A stretch of DNA of 64,000 bases from Vicinamibacterales bacterium (GTDB taxonomy: Bacteria > Acidobacteriota > Vicinamibacteria > Vicinamibacterales > SCN-69-37), in contig JAURFE010000002.1 of assembly GCA_030827135.1 (NCBI GenBank), positions 1 to 64,000 on the forward strand. Reading direction: 5' to 3'. The position numbers and the translations under genes are program-made. Below are positions 24,909-34,440 of this stretch, in pieces. The notes under the pieces are model-generated. The model was not told the DNA's origin, made no database searches, and was given only the letters and a program-made list of their open reading frames with translations. The first letter of the stretch is position 1, and each line of letters begins with the position of its first letter.

Positions 24909-27671
24909 ATGACTCGACGGTTGATTCGATCTGCGCTCACGGCGGGCGTACTTGCCGCCACGATGTTCTGGTTCACGCCCACGGTGGCCACCCAGGTGAC
25001 GCCGCCGCCGCACGACAGCGGCCCGGTCGGTCTTGGGCTCGCGCTGCGGCAGCTCCCCAACGACGGGTCGGTCCTCTACGTCACGGCGCATCCCGACGAC
25101 GAGAACAACGGGGTGCTGGTGGCGCTCAACCGCGGGCGGGGCCTGAAGACCTCGCTGCTGACGGTGACGCGTGGCGACGGCGGGCAGAACGAGATCGGCC
25201 CCGAACTGTTTCAGGCGATCGGCATTCTGCGCACCGAGGAACTGGCGGCCGTGCATCGGTATGACGGCGCGGATCAGTACTTCACGCGCGCGTACGAGTT
25301 CGGGTATTCGTTCAGCGTTGAAGAGACGTTCGAAAAGTGGGGCAAGGAAGAGATTCTCCGGGACGTCGTGAAGGTGATCCGTCTGACGCGGCCCGACGTG
25401 ATCCTCACGATGAATCGTGATGGGCAGGCCGGCGGCCAGCATCACATGGGGTCCGCGCGTCTTGCGCAGGAAGCGTTCCGAGTGGCGGCCGATCCGACGC
25501 GGTTCCCCGAGCAGCTGCAGGCGGGGCTGCGCCCATGGCAGGCGCGCAAGGTGTATCAGGCCGGCGGCGGCAACCCGGGCGGCGGCGCCGCGCAGTCGTC
25601 GGCCGGGGGCGCGGCGCCGCCGCAAACCCCCGTGCGTGTGGCGACCGGCGACTTTGATCCGCTGCTCGGCATGTCGTGGGCGCAGTTCGGACAGCGCGCC
25701 CGGGCCAATCACCTCTGTCAGGGCATGGGCCAGATGGAAACGCGTCCGGGCGAGACAGGCGGATCGTTCTCGCTGTATGACGCGGCCCCGGCCGTGACCG
25801 GCACGGAGGGCGACATTCTCGACGGCATCGACACCACGGTGCGGCGCATGGCGCGATTTGCCGCGGGTCAGGAGTCCGCCGTCCCGACGCTGGGCCGCGA
25901 CCTCGACGCGATCTACGGCGCGTCGCGGGACGCCCTCGACGCGTTCGACCTCCGCGCGCCGCACCGCACACTGCCCCACCTGGCACGCGGCCTCGGCCTG
26001 GTCCGCGCACTCCGCACGACCGTGACCGGCAGCACGCTGTCGCCCGACGCCCGCGAGGAACTGCGCTGGCGCCTCGACCGCAAGGAGCGGGACTTCCTCA
26101 AGGCGCTGCAACTCGCGCAGGGGCTGGTCGTGCACGTGACCGTGCCGGACGGCAATGTGGTGCGGGGCCAGACGTTCGAAGTGACCGCCCAGATCTTCAA
26201 CACCGGCCCCGAGCCGATGACCGTGGATGAGGTTGCGCTGCAGGTGCCGCAGGGGTGGACGGCGACACTCGCGCAGGGGCAGCCCGGGCCGCTCGCGTAC
26301 AACGAGGCCGCCACGCTGATTTACCGCGTGACCGTCGGTCCGAACGCGCGCTACTCGCAGCCGTACTGGAAACGATCCGGCGCGAAGGGGCCGGGCAGCG
26401 ATCGCTACGACATCGAGATTCCCGAGCATCATCTGCTGCCGTGGAGTCCCTCCGACGTGACGGCCACCGTGCGGTACACCGCCGGCGGCGCGAAGGCGTC
26501 CCTCTCGTCCCCCGCGTACTACCGGTACGACGGCCCGTGGGTCGGCGGCGAAAAGCAGAAGGTCCTCAACGTGGTCCCGAACGTCTCGGTGCAACTGAGT
26601 CCGTCGATCGCCGTGGTGCCGCTGGCGGCGGGCGGCCAGAAGAAGGAATTCCGCGTGTCGGTGCTCAACAACGCCACCTCCGGATCGGCGGTGCGTGTCT
26701 CGCTTGAGACGCCGGCCGGGTGGACGGTGGAGCCCGCATCCACCACGTTGAACTTCTCCGTCGAGGAAGAAGAGATGTCGGCGCAGTTTTTTGTCACGCC
26801 GCCCGCGCGTGTCACGCCCGGCGAGGCCCAGATTCGCGCCGTCGCGGTGCGGGGCGACGAGACGTTCCGCGAGGGCTATCAGGTCATCGCCTACAACCAC
26901 ATCCAGACGCGGCACCTGTTTCATCCGGCGGTGTCGCAGGTGAAGATGATCGACGTCACCGTGCCGCGCAATCTGCAGGTCGGTTACGTGATGGGCTCTG
27001 GCGATGAAGTGGCGGACGCCATTCGCCAGCTCGGCGCCACGGTCACCATGCTGTCGCCGGAGGATGTGGCGTTTGGCGACCTGTCAAAGTACTCGACGAT
27101 CGTGCTCGGCATCCGCGTGTATGAAAAGCGTCCGGACGTACGCGCGTACAACCAGCGTCTCTTCGACTTCGCGCGTCGGGGCGGGCACCTCGTGGTGCAG
27201 TACAACAAGACCGCGATGAACCAGCTCGGCGGCGGCCAGGCGGGGCCGCCTCCCGGACAGTTCACGGGTGGCGGGGCACGCGGAGGCCGCGGATCGGCGC
27301 CTCCCGCGAGCCCGTACGTCCCGTACCCGGGCGGCATCACCAGCAATCGCGTCACCGTGGAAGAAGCGCCGGTCCGGGTGCTCGAAGACGGCACGACCGA
27401 AATGTCGCGGCCCAATCGCATCACTGCCGCCGACTTCGAGGGCTGGGTGCAGGAGCGCGGCCTCTATTTCTTCGGCGCCAACGATCCGCGCTACACCGAC
27501 ATCCTCGCCGCGTCCGACCCCTGGGCGTTCAACCCCGGTGAAAAGACCGGCATGTTGACGGTCGCCCAACTCGGACAAGGCACGTGGACTTACGTGGGTC
27601 TCGGCCTGTGGCGTCAGCTGCCGGCCGGCGTGCCGGGGGCATATCGGATTCTGGCGAATCTGATTCGGTAG
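24909..27671 (+). CDS. Secreted PIG-L family deacetylase with NEW3-like domains
   Basis: A 920-residue protein. Signal peptide MTRRLIRSALTAGVLAATMF; PIG-L/LmbE metal-dependent deacetylase domain with VTAHPDDENNG (zinc ligands, residues 60-65), TRGDGGQNEIG and GQAGGQHHMGSARLAQEAF. The middle holds beta-sandwich regions of the NEW3/COG1470 type (VPDGNVVRGQTFEVTAQIFN; FRVSVLNNATSGSAVRVSLE). The C-terminal third resembles a glutamine-amidotransferase-like/BPL-N fold (YVMGSGDEVADAIRQLGATVTML). It starts 10 bp after the lyase-like gene with GAGGAGA as ribosome binding site, so the two are one operon. A role in deacetylating a glycan is inferred. Confidence 0.85.
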   Translation: MTRRLIRSALTAGVLAATMFWFTPTVATQVTPPPHDSGPVGLGLALRQLPNDGSVLYVTAHPDDENNGVLVALNRGRGLKTSLLTVTRGDGGQNEIGPELFQAIGILRTEELAAVHRYDGADQYFTRAYEFGYSFSVEETFEKWGKEEILRDVVKVIRLTRPDVILTMNRDGQAGGQHHMGSARLAQEAFRVAADPTRFPEQLQAGLRPWQARKVYQAGGGNPGGGAAQSSAGGAAPPQTPVRVATGDFDPLLGMSWAQFGQRARANHLCQGMGQMETRPGETGGSFSLYDAAPAVTGTEGDILDGIDTTVRRMARFAAGQESAVPTLGRDLDAIYGASRDALDAFDLRAPHRTLPHLARGLGLVRALRTTVTGSTLSPDAREELRWRLDRKERDFLKALQLAQGLVVHVTVPDGNVVRGQTFEVTAQIFNTGPEPMTVDEVALQVPQGWTATLAQGQPGPLAYNEAATLIYRVTVGPNARYSQPYWKRSGAKGPGSDRYDIEIPEHHLLPWSPSDVTATVRYTAGGAKASLSSPAYYRYDGPWVGGEKQKVLNVVPNVSVQLSPSIAVVPLAAGGQKKEFRVSVLNNATSGSAVRVSLETPAGWTVEPASTTLNFSVEEEEMSAQFFVTPPARVTPGEAQIRAVAVRGDETFREGYQVIAYNHIQTRHLFHPAVSQVKMIDVTVPRNLQVGYVMGSGDEVADAIRQLGATVTMLSPEDVAFGDLSKYSTIVLGIRVYEKRPDVRAYNQRLFDFARRGGHLVVQYNKTAMNQLGGGQAGPPPGQFTGGGARGGRGSAPPASPYVPYPGGITSNRVTVEEAPVRVLEDGTTEMSRPNRITAADFEGWVQERGLYFFGANDPRYTDILAASDPWAFNPGEKTGMLTVAQLGQGTWTYVGLGLWRQLPAGVPGAYRILANLIR

Positions 27672-27675
27672 CATT

Positions 27676-27798
27676 GGCCCGCTCCAACCCAGCGGGCCCT
27701 GCGTGTTCCTCGGAGGGCGCGCGTGCTCCTCGGAGGGCGCGCTGCACTTGAGCGCGCCGGACATGGCCCGCTCCAACCCAGCGGGCCCTGCGTGACGG
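27676..27798. repeat. Cluster of family B hairpins
   Basis: GGCCCGCTCCAACCCAGCGGGCC at 27676-27698 and again at 27768-27790, with GGAGGGCGCGC-type units between. It fills the 149-bp gap between the PIG-L gene and the MFS gene. Confidence 0.85.
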
Positions 27799-27807
27799 AG
27801 AGCCGGG

Positions 27808-27813
27808 TAGACT
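27808..27813 (+). promoter_or_regulatory. Candidate -10 (TAGACT) for a leaderless MFS gene
   Basis: TANNNT box 7 nt before the ATG at 27821, with no Shine-Dalgarno sequence between and no convincing -35. Confidence 0.4.
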
Positions 27814-27820
27814 TAACGGG

Positions 27821-29038
27821 ATGTCTGTCTCGTCGCGGCGCGGCCTGGAACAACCGGGCGCACCGCCCCGCGCTCTGCGCTGGATCCTGCTGATTGTGTT
27901 TCTCGACATGGCCGGGCTGGGCCTTCTCAGTCCGGTCATTCCGACAATCATCGGAGAATTCCGGACCGACGCGCTGACGATCGGGCTCCTGCAGACGATG
28001 TATTCGTCGGCGCAGTTTTTTTCCAGCCCCCTGCTGGGCGCGTGGTCGGACCGGTTTGGCCGGCGCCCGATTCTGCTGACCGCGTTTCTCGGTTCCGCGA
28101 TCACCTATCTCCTGTTCGGCTGGGCACCGGCGTTATGGGTGTTGTTCGCCGGCCGCCTCGTGGATGGCCTGACGGGCGCCAACATCGGCACGTCGCAGGC
28201 GTATGTCGCCGATATCACGGCGCCAGCGCAGCGATCGCGCGCGATGGGCCTGGCCGGGGCGGCGCTGGGTGTCGGCTTTGTCGTCGGTCCACTCATCGGG
28301 TACGTGCTGGCGCGGCTCGGCTTCGCGCCGTCCACACAGGTCTTCCTGGCAGCGGGCCTGGCCTTGTTCAGCATGGCGCTCGCGTGGTGGCGCCTGCCGG
28401 AGTCACTGACGCCGGATCGACGGGTCACGACGCCGGTGCGCGCCGCAGACCTCAACCCGTTTGCGCCGCTCCGGCTGGCGCTGGCCCGCGGACCGCTGCG
28501 GGCGCTGCTGCTCGCGACGTTTCTCGCCAATCTCGCGATGGCCGGCCTGCGGTCGCATTTCGCGTATTTTGCGGGGGTGCAGCTCGGCTTTGAACTGAGC
28601 CGCATCTACGGGGTGATGGGATTTCTCGGCGTCATGATGGTGGTCGCGCAGGGTGGCCTCGTCCGTCGCGCGGTCGACCGCTGGGGCGACTTCGGCACCC
28701 TCATGCTCGGACTTGGGCTCTCTGCGGCAGGATTCTTCGGCCTGTCCCTCGCTGCCGGTGTCGGCCAGGTGTACGGCATGGTGGCCGTGCTGGCACTGGG
28801 CGTCGGCCTCAGCCTGCCGACCATGGCGTCGCTGGTGTCCCAGCGGGCGGCCGCCTGCGAACAGGGCGCGATGCTCGGCGCGGCGCAGGCCGCCGCCGCG
28901 CTCGGCCAGGTCATCGGTCCGCTGTGGGCGGGTCTCATGTTCGACCACGTCAGCCCGGGTGCTCCGTTCAGCAGTGCGGCCGCGTTCGTCGCCGCAGCGT
29001 GCCTCGTCGTGCTGATGAGCCGCCGTCGCGGGGCGTGA
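27821..29038 (+). CDS. MFS transporter, TetA-like drug:H+ antiporter group
   Basis: A 405-residue 12-helix membrane protein. It has the first-helix sequence VFLDMAGLGLLSPVIPTI, motif A GAWSDRFGRRPILL between helices 2 and 3, and LVDGLTGANIGTSQAYVADIT followed by GLAGAALGVGFVVGPLIGY (motif C, the antiporter signature). This is the layout of TetA(A/B/C)-type exporters, but the drug cannot be predicted. A histidine kinase follows 18 bp downstream. Confidence 0.88.
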   Translation: MSVSSRRGLEQPGAPPRALRWILLIVFLDMAGLGLLSPVIPTIIGEFRTDALTIGLLQTMYSSAQFFSSPLLGAWSDRFGRRPILLTAFLGSAITYLLFGWAPALWVLFAGRLVDGLTGANIGTSQAYVADITAPAQRSRAMGLAGAALGVGFVVGPLIGYVLARLGFAPSTQVFLAAGLALFSMALAWWRLPESLTPDRRVTTPVRAADLNPFAPLRLALARGPLRALLLATFLANLAMAGLRSHFAYFAGVQLGFELSRIYGVMGFLGVMMVVAQGGLVRRAVDRWGDFGTLMLGLGLSAAGFFGLSLAAGVGQVYGMVAVLALGVGLSLPTMASLVSQRAAACEQGAMLGAAQAAAALGQVIGPLWAGLMFDHVSPGAPFSSAAAFVAAACLVVLMSRRRGA

Positions 29039-29043
29039 CGCGT

Positions 29044-29049
29044 TATCCT
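29044..29049 (+). promoter_or_regulatory. Candidate -10 (TATCCT) for a leaderless histidine kinase gene
   Basis: TANNNT box in the 18-bp gap after the MFS gene, 7 nt before the ATG at 29057, with no ribosome binding site visible. Confidence 0.35.
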
Positions 29050-29056
29050 TGCCATC

Positions 29057-30826
29057 ATGTCACCCTGGCCGTTCGACGTCGTCCTGCTGGCGTTGACGGC
29101 TGTCTTCTGCCTGTGGCTCAGCATCGTCGCGTATTGGCGCCGGCGGGTGCCGGGCGCGGCCGCGTTTGTGTGGCTCATGCTGGCGCTCGTGGTGTGGACC
29201 GGCCTGAGCGCGATCCATCGACTGCCCCTGTCGCTGGAGGTGCGTGTCCTTGTGGCGCAACTGCAGGTGATCGGCATCGTCGCGGTCGCGCCGCTGTGGT
29301 TTCTGTTCAGTCGCATCTATTCACGCCACCGCACGTTCACGCCGAGCGTGGAAGTCGGCCTGTGGCTGCTGCCCGTGCTGGTGACGGCCGAAGTCCTCGT
29401 CAACGGCACCAACGGGTGGTACTGGACCGGCGTCAGACAGCACACCGACCACCCCGCAGACGGGGTCACGTATTTCTACGGCCCGCTGTTCTGGGCCTCC
29501 GTTGTCTATTCGTACAGCCTGGTTGTCACAGGGACGTGGCATCTGCTGCGGTCGCTGCAGGAGAGCCCGCCGCAGTATCGCGGCCAGGTGTTTGCGCTGG
29601 CGATTGCGTCCACCGTGCCGCTGATCGCGAATGCGCTGTACCTCGCACGCCTCACACCGGACTACACGCCGATGGGCTTCGCGCTGTCCGGCGGCATCTT
29701 CGGATGGAGTCTGTTCCGGCGGTATCTGCTCAATCTGATGCCGGTGGCCCGCGGCCTCCTGTTCGATCGGTTTGTGGATGCGGTGTTTGTGCTTGACGCC
29801 GACTATCGCGTGATCGACCTCAACACGGCCGCGCGCACACTCGTGGGCGAGGTGCCACCGGGCCAGCCGGCGGCGACGGTGCTGCCCTGGTGGCCGCGAC
29901 TGCTGGGCGGTCAGACGCGGCAGGCCGACGGCCCCTCCGTGATCCGCGAAGGCGACCGCACGTTCGATGCCGCCGTGACCCCCATCACCAACGAGGATGG
30001 ACAGCTGGCAGGCTGGCTCGTCGTCATCCGCGACATCACCGAGCAGTTGCGCATCGAAGAGGCACGGCTCGGCCTCGATCGCCGGCTCCAGGAACAGCAG
30101 CACGTCGAGAGCCTGACGTTGCTGGCCGGCGGTCTCGCCCACGATTTCAACAACCTGCTGGTCGGAATCATGGGCAACGCCGACATGCTGGCGATGAAGC
30201 TGCCTCCCGACGCGCGGGACCTGCGCGAAATGACCCAGGCGATCACTGTCGGCGCGGAGCGCGCTGCGGATCTGGTCGCGAAGATGCTGGCCTACGCCGG
30301 TGAAGGTGCCGGTCCCGCCGAACCGGTGCACCTGAACGAACTTGCCGCCGAGATGTCGGATCTGCTTCGCACCTCGGTCGCGCGTCACTGCCATCTGGTC
30401 TACGAACCCGGCAGTGATGGCGACGGTCCGCTTCCGCCGGTGCTGGGTGACGCCACACAGTTGCGGCAGATCATCCTGAACCTGGTCGTCAACGCCACCG
30501 AGGCGGTGGCCCCGGCATCGGACGGACGTGTCGCGCTGCGCACGGGGCTCGAACACCTGCCGCGGCCGGCGGGCCGGCGGCCCACTCCGGTCACGCCGCT
30601 GCCGTCGGGACGGTATGTGTTTGTCGAAGTGAGCGACACCGGATCGGGCATGTCGCCGGAGACGGCACTGCGCATGTTTGATCCCTTCTTCACGACCAAG
30701 ACGACGGGCCGTGGGCTGGGCCTGGCGTCCGTGCAAGGCATCGTCCGTCACCATCGCGGTGCGTTGGGGGTGGACAGCGCCGAGGGCCGCGGCACCACGA
30801 TTCGCGTCTGGTTGCCGGTGGCGTGA
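29057..30826 (+). CDS. Membrane sensor histidine kinase (7TM N-terminal, PAS, HisKA, HATPase)
   Basis: A 589-residue sensor kinase. About seven hydrophobic segments in residues 1-230 match the 7TM histidine-kinase N-terminal module. A PAS domain (DRFVDAVFVLDADYRVIDLN ... GWLVVIRDITEQ) follows. The phosphoacceptor His lies in LAGGLAHDFNNLLVGIMGNAD (about residue 361). The ATPase domain has the N box LNLVVNATEAV, G1 VEVSDTGSGM, the F box FDPFFTTK and G2 GRGLGLASVQGIV. The His-Asp-Phe-Asn-Asn form is typical of kinases with long HisKA variants. No response regulator is in the window, so the partner is elsewhere. The stop overlaps the next gene's possible GTG start. Confidence 0.92.
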   Translation: MSPWPFDVVLLALTAVFCLWLSIVAYWRRRVPGAAAFVWLMLALVVWTGLSAIHRLPLSLEVRVLVAQLQVIGIVAVAPLWFLFSRIYSRHRTFTPSVEVGLWLLPVLVTAEVLVNGTNGWYWTGVRQHTDHPADGVTYFYGPLFWASVVYSYSLVVTGTWHLLRSLQESPPQYRGQVFALAIASTVPLIANALYLARLTPDYTPMGFALSGGIFGWSLFRRYLLNLMPVARGLLFDRFVDAVFVLDADYRVIDLNTAARTLVGEVPPGQPAATVLPWWPRLLGGQTRQADGPSVIREGDRTFDAAVTPITNEDGQLAGWLVVIRDITEQLRIEEARLGLDRRLQEQQHVESLTLLAGGLAHDFNNLLVGIMGNADMLAMKLPPDARDLREMTQAITVGAERAADLVAKMLAYAGEGAGPAEPVHLNELAAEMSDLLRTSVARHCHLVYEPGSDGDGPLPPVLGDATQLRQIILNLVVNATEAVAPASDGRVALRTGLEHLPRPAGRRPTPVTPLPSGRYVFVEVSDTGSGMSPETALRMFDPFFTTKTTGRGLGLASVQGIVRHHRGALGVDSAEGRGTTIRVWLPVA

Positions 30827-30828
30827 TC

Positions 30829-32244
30829 ATGGCGCGGGAGACTCTGCCAGGATTCACGCTGCGCGGACTGGCCGACCAGACGTTCAGCCGGACGGCCGGC
30901 GCACCGCTGATTGCCGGCAACGCCGTCCGGGTGCTGCGGGACGCGCGCGAAAACTATCCGGTCTGGGAAGCCGCGATCCGCGACGCGCGCACATCCATCC
31001 ATCTGGAGATGTACATCATCCACGACGACCGGGTGGGCCGGCGGTTCATGGATCTGCTGGCGGCGAAGGCGCGCGAGGGCGTCGCCGTTCGCGTGATCTA
31101 CGACTGGTTTGGCGCCGGGGTCAGCCGGATGCGCGGCTTGTTTCGTCCCCTTGAACTGGCCGGCGGCGAGGCGCGCGTGTTCAATCCGCCGTCGATCAAA
31201 GCCACGTTCGGGTTCATTCGCCGGAACCACCGGAAGCTGCTCGTGGTTGACGGCGCCGTCGCCTACATCGGCGGCCTGTGCATCGGCGAAGCCTGGGAAG
31301 GGATCCCGGCCAGGGGCCGCGAACCGTGGCGCGACACTGCCGTGGAGATCCGCGGGCCCGCCGTCGCGCATGCCGAGGACGCGTTCATCGCGAGCTGGCT
31401 GTGGTGTGGCGGCGATCAGAGCAGGCTCGGCGCGCCGTCGCGGGTCACACCGGCCGCCGCCGGCACCGTCAGTCTCCGGATTGTGGCGACCGAACCGTTC
31501 TCCGCGGATATGCTGCGGATCGATCTGCTGATCGCGTCCGTTGCCCGCGAGCGCCTGTGGATCACCGATGCGTATTTCATGGGCCACGGTCCGTATGCCA
31601 GCGCGTTGACCCGCGCGGCGCAGGACGGCGTGGATGTGCGGCTCCTGCTCCCCCACGGCAGCGATGTCGGGTGGACGGTCCCGGTGTCGCGCTCGCTCTA
31701 CCGTTCGCTGATGGATGCCGGCGTGCGCATCTACGAGTGGACCGGGTCGATGATGCACGCGAAGTCGGCCGTCGCCGACGACCGCTGGGTGCGCGTCGGG
31801 TCCACCAATCTCAACATCAACAGCTGGCTCGGCAACTGGGAGCTCGATGTCCTGATCGAAGACGCCGGAATTGCGGCGACCCTGGAGGCCCATTTCCTCG
31901 AGGATCTCGCGTCCACCACGGCGATTTCGGTGGGGCCCAGCGGCCGCCTCATGGTGTCGCCTCCGCCACGCCGTGGCCGGGCGCGCCACTCCGCCCGCCG
32001 GGTGGTGCGCGAAGTCACCGGCGTTGCGCGCAGCCTCAGCGCCGCCGTGACCGGCAGTCGGCCCCTCGAGGATTTTGAGGCCGGACCGCTGCTGCTGCTC
32101 GGCACCACGTTTCTCGTGCTCGCCGGCATCGGACTCTGGGAACCGCGCGTGGTGGCCTGGCCGATCGGAGGGATCTTTGTGTGGGTCGCAGTCACCATGT
32201 TGATCGACGGCTGGAAAGCCCGGGTGCGGAGGCGCGCGCCATGA
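30829..32244 (+). CDS. Phospholipase D/cardiolipin synthase family protein
   Basis: A 471-residue protein with two HKD motifs: NHRKLLVVDGAVAYIGGLCIG (His about residue 134) and MMHAKSAVADDRWVRVGSTNLN (about 308), as in bacterial cardiolipin synthases. The membrane segments are unusual: two hydrophobic helices lie at the C-terminus (GPLLLLGTTFLVLAGIGLWE; WPIGGIFVWVAVTMLI) rather than at the N-terminus. Cardiolipin synthase or another phosphatidyltransferase is likely. GTG 30823, overlapping the kinase stop as GTGA, is an alternative start. The 3' end overlaps fdhD (ATGA). Confidence 0.85.
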   Translation: MARETLPGFTLRGLADQTFSRTAGAPLIAGNAVRVLRDARENYPVWEAAIRDARTSIHLEMYIIHDDRVGRRFMDLLAAKAREGVAVRVIYDWFGAGVSRMRGLFRPLELAGGEARVFNPPSIKATFGFIRRNHRKLLVVDGAVAYIGGLCIGEAWEGIPARGREPWRDTAVEIRGPAVAHAEDAFIASWLWCGGDQSRLGAPSRVTPAAAGTVSLRIVATEPFSADMLRIDLLIASVARERLWITDAYFMGHGPYASALTRAAQDGVDVRLLLPHGSDVGWTVPVSRSLYRSLMDAGVRIYEWTGSMMHAKSAVADDRWVRVGSTNLNINSWLGNWELDVLIEDAGIAATLEAHFLEDLASTTAISVGPSGRLMVSPPPRRGRARHSARRVVREVTGVARSLSAAVTGSRPLEDFEAGPLLLLGTTFLVLAGIGLWEPRVVAWPIGGIFVWVAVTMLIDGWKARVRRRAP

Positions 32245-33092
32245 CGCGCCCGGTCGTGATCCGCACGCTCGTCCGGTTCACCCGGAGTCACGGTCCGGGC
32301 CAGCCCGATCAGGATCTGGTCGCGGTCGAATCCCCCCTGACCTTGCGCGTCCAGCCGCCCGACGGCGCCTCCATGTCCCTCGGCGTCCTCATGCGCACGC
32401 CGGGCGACGACGAGGATCTGGTGCTGGGGGCACTGTTCACGGAGGGGGTCATTCACTCCATGGCTGATGTGCGCCGGGTGCACGTGACGATAGCCCCCGC
32501 CGCCACGCCGCTCGGCGACGAAGTGGTGGTGGACGTGGCGGCCTCGGCCCACGTCGCGGCCGCGGCCGGTCGCGGCAGTGCCTCCACCAGCGCGTGCGGT
32601 CTGTGCGGCCGGCTTGAAGTGCTCGCGACCGACACCTCACCGGCGCTGTCGGCCACGCGGGACACCCCGCTGGTCACCGCGGAGATGCTGTCGGCCATGC
32701 CGGACCTGTTGCGCGCCACCCAGGCCGCGTTTGACGACACGGGCGGCCTGCATGCGGCGGGCATCTTCGACGCAGACGGCACGCTGCAGGTCGTCCGTGA
32801 AGATGTCGGCCGGCACAACGCCGTGGACAAGGCCGCCGGGGCGCTGCTGCGGCGCCATGCGGTGCCGGCCACCTCGAGCGTCCTGGTGGTCAGCGGCCGG
32901 GTAGCGTACGAAATCGTCCAGAAGGCGGCGCGGTGCGGGATCCCCGTGATTCTGGCGGTGGGCGCCCCCACCGACCTGGCGGTGGACGCCGCGCGGTCCG
33001 CGGGCGTCACACTGGTCGGCTTCGCGCGTGATGGCCGGTTCAACGTATACACGTGGCCTGACCGGGTGGTGCGGAATAGTCCGCAGCCGTAG
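32241..33092 (+). CDS. fdhD: Formate dehydrogenase accessory sulfurtransferase FdhD
   Basis: FdhD carries sulfur from a cysteine desulfurase to the molybdenum cofactor of formate dehydrogenase. The 283-residue protein has SACGLCGR with the essential CxxC (Cys about 119 and 122), GGLHAAGIFDADG and VREDVGRHNAVDKAAGALL, all family signatures, plus SGRVAYEIVQKAARCGIP. No formate dehydrogenase subunit is encoded in the window; the client enzyme must lie elsewhere or be another molybdoenzyme. The ATG overlaps the preceding stop codon. A cytochrome operon follows after 106 bp. Confidence 0.93.
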   Translation: MTRPVVIRTLVRFTRSHGPGQPDQDLVAVESPLTLRVQPPDGASMSLGVLMRTPGDDEDLVLGALFTEGVIHSMADVRRVHVTIAPAATPLGDEVVVDVAASAHVAAAAGRGSASTSACGLCGRLEVLATDTSPALSATRDTPLVTAEMLSAMPDLLRATQAAFDDTGGLHAAGIFDADGTLQVVREDVGRHNAVDKAAGALLRRHAVPATSSVLVVSGRVAYEIVQKAARCGIPVILAVGAPTDLAVDAARSAGVTLVGFARDGRFNVYTWPDRVVRNSPQP

Positions 33093-33198
33093 GGGCTTGG
33101 CCGGCTGGGCGGATAGGCCGCTTTTTGGCCCGATTTGCGCTCAGTTCGGCGGCCTGCGACGGCATTGATCCTGCAGTGGCGACGGGTGCGACCGATCC

Positions 33199-34440
33199 AT
33201 GGCTCTTCGCTCGCTCCTCATCGCTGTCGTGTTGGCCTGGTGTACCAGCCTCGGACTGGTCCCGGCGCTGGCGTCCCGTGGCGCAACTCCTCCAAGTCCC
33301 CCGCCCGGACCGCCGCTCGTCGTCACGGCCACCAGCGATGACTGTCTGGCGTGCCACAGCGAATCCGTGGATGGGTCGCGTTTTGCTGAATCAATTCACG
33401 GCGCGCTCGGGATGGGCTGCACCACGTGCCACACCGACCTGGAGGGCAAGGAACTGCCCCACGAGACGCCGCTGGCCACGGTCAACTGCGCCACGTGCCA
33501 TGAGGACTCGGTGCGTGCCTTCGACAAGAGCATCCATGCCGCCGCCAGGCGCAAGGACAGTGACAGTCCGGCGGCGACCTGCGTGGACTGCCACTCGGCG
33601 CACGACATCCGGCCGTCAAGCGACACCAGTTCCCCCACCTACGCGCTGAATCTGCCGCAGACCTGCAGCACGTGTCACGGCAACGCGGCGACCATTGAGA
33701 AGGGGCACATCCAGGCCGGCAACATCGGGTCGATGTTCCAGGACAGCATTCACGGAAAGGCGATCTCGCGGAGCGGGCTGCTCGTCGCCGCCAACTGCTC
33801 CTCGTGTCACGGCTCCCATGACATTGTGGCCAAGGAAGATCCGGCGAGCCTGGTGTTCCGCGCCAACATTCCCGCCACGTGTGGTTCGTGCCATGAGGGC
33901 ATCCAGGCGCAGTTTGCGCGCGGGTCGCATGGCACCGCGCTGAACGCCGGCAGCACGGCCGGGCCGGTGTGCACGGATTGCCATTCGGCCCACCAGATCC
34001 AGCGCGCGGATGTGGGGTCGTGGAAGCTCGACACGATCAACGAATGCGGCACGTGCCACATCGACAAGATCCGAACCTATCGCGATACGTTCCATGGCCA
34101 GGTCACGTCGCTCGGCTTCCAGCGAGTCGCGAAGTGCGCCGACTGTCACGGGGCCCACGAAGTGCATCCGAAGAGTGATGCGCGATCGATGGTGTCGAAG
34201 GAGCAGCTGCTGACGACGTGCCGGTCGTGTCACACCGATGCCGGACCGGGATTTGCCGAGTATGACCCACACGCGGACAAGGACAACCGCGAGCGCAACC
34301 CCGAGTTGTACTACTCGTCACGGTTCATGCATTGGCTGCTCATCGGCGTGTTCGGATTCTTCGGCGTCCACGCGCTGGTCTGGTTCCCCCGCAGCGCGCT
34401 CGAACGGCGCCGGCGGCGCAAGGACAGTACGCATGAGTGA
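33199..34440 (+). CDS. Exported undecaheme c-type cytochrome with C-terminal membrane anchor
   Basis: A 413-residue protein with a signal peptide (MALRSLLIAVVLAWCTSLGLVPALA) and 11 CXXCH heme motifs: CLACH, CTTCH, CATCH, CVDCH, CSTCH, CSSCH, CGSCH, CTDCH, CGTCH, CADCH, CRSCH. Recurrent CxDCHSAH/CxSCHGSH patterns resemble cytochrome c3/octaheme-type chains. A membrane helix near the C-terminus (WLLIGVFGFFGVHALVWF) anchors it, so it is a periplasmic electron wire fixed to the inner membrane. The stop overlaps the cytochrome b gene by 8 nt, so the two are coupled. The redox partner and terminal acceptor are unknown. Confidence 0.92.
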   Translation: MALRSLLIAVVLAWCTSLGLVPALASRGATPPSPPPGPPLVVTATSDDCLACHSESVDGSRFAESIHGALGMGCTTCHTDLEGKELPHETPLATVNCATCHEDSVRAFDKSIHAAARRKDSDSPAATCVDCHSAHDIRPSSDTSSPTYALNLPQTCSTCHGNAATIEKGHIQAGNIGSMFQDSIHGKAISRSGLLVAANCSSCHGSHDIVAKEDPASLVFRANIPATCGSCHEGIQAQFARGSHGTALNAGSTAGPVCTDCHSAHQIQRADVGSWKLDTINECGTCHIDKIRTYRDTFHGQVTSLGFQRVAKCADCHGAHEVHPKSDARSMVSKEQLLTTCRSCHTDAGPGFAEYDPHADKDNRERNPELYYSSRFMHWLLIGVFGFFGVHALVWFPRSALERRRRRKDSTHE

